6,093 bases of DNA from an uncultured Bacillus sp. (GTDB lineage Bacteria > Bacillota > Bacilli > Bacillales > Cytobacillaceae), in the NCBI GenBank assembly GCA_937894355.1, contig CALCRD010000265.1, forward strand, positions 1 to 6,093, written 5' to 3'. The notes beneath the pieces were generated by a model, which worked only from the letters and a program-made list of their open reading frames with translations, did not search any database and was not told where the DNA came from. Shown in pieces: positions 6,011 to 6,093 of the stretch. The number at the start of each line of letters is the position of its first letter. The stretch's first letter is position 1. The translations under genes were made by a program, and so were the position numbers.

Positions 6011-6093
6011 ACAGCTATCCAAGGGTTTTGGAGGAATTAAAGCTGTTTCCGAATTGGATTTCTGATTTCCCATCAGCTTGGAAATATGAAGAG
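5979..6093 (+). CDS. livG: LivG-type ABC ATPase, 5' fragment broken by a TGA
   Basis: From ATG 5979, KLLTIEQLSKGFGGIKAVSELDF is the classic start of a LivG ATPase: the A-loop region just before the GEI and Walker A segment. The frame then hits TGA at 6063-6065, after 28 residues. The Walker A motif is not reached before the window ends. One extra base near 6063 would restore DFSISHQLGNMK, still a poor match to the expected GEIxxLIGPNG, so more than one error or a real lesion may be present. GGAGG (5964-5968) lies ten bases before ATG 5979; ATG 5973 is in frame but only four bases away. The start overlaps livM by about 30 bases. Confidence 0.7.

Overview
This AT-rich window has strong AGGAGG-type ribosome binding sites before almost every gene, and two genes that appear to start at TTG. 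That points to the Firmicutes (Bacillota). The amino-acid-binding protein has a plain signal peptide with no lipobox cysteine. This suits a periplasm better than a single-membrane Gram-positive surface, so a diderm Firmicute such as a member of the Negativicutes is a reasonable but unproven guess.

Layout. Positions 1-437 hold no intact gene. They carry a near-consensus leftward promoter (78 to 50) with a perfect 16-bp palindromic operator (32-47) over its predicted start site, so they probably drive a gene lying left of the window. Next come an imperfect hairpin (107-141), an inverted repeat (173-226), a possible decayed leftward mini-ORF (194-269) and candidate rightward promoter elements. 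From about 438 all genes run rightward: a YheO/DauR-type regulator with an N-terminal PAS-like domain and C-terminal helix-turn-helix; a RidA-family enamine/imine deaminase; a class V-fold PLP enzyme; and a branched-chain/hydrophobic amino acid ABC transporter made of the binding protein, the LivH and LivM permeases and the first codons of the LivG ATPase. LivG meets an in-frame TGA 28 codons in, 28 bases before the window ends.

How it may work together. The gene set reads as an uptake-plus-catabolism module for one amino acid or a close relative. The transporter would import the substrate. The PLP enzyme would act on it, possibly releasing a reactive enamine/imine. RidA would hydrolyse that intermediate, and the regulator would tie expression to the ligand. 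The substrate cannot be read from the sequence. Two hairpins after the binding-protein gene, and a hairpin that masks the livH ribosome binding site upstream of a TTG start, suggest the binding protein is made in excess over the membrane subunits.

The main oddities are the regulator's well-placed ribosome binding site, which points to an ATA codon instead of a normal start; the palindromic operator over the leftward promoter; the possible degenerate small ORF; and the broken livG at the edge. Nothing here clearly amounts to a wholly new system.
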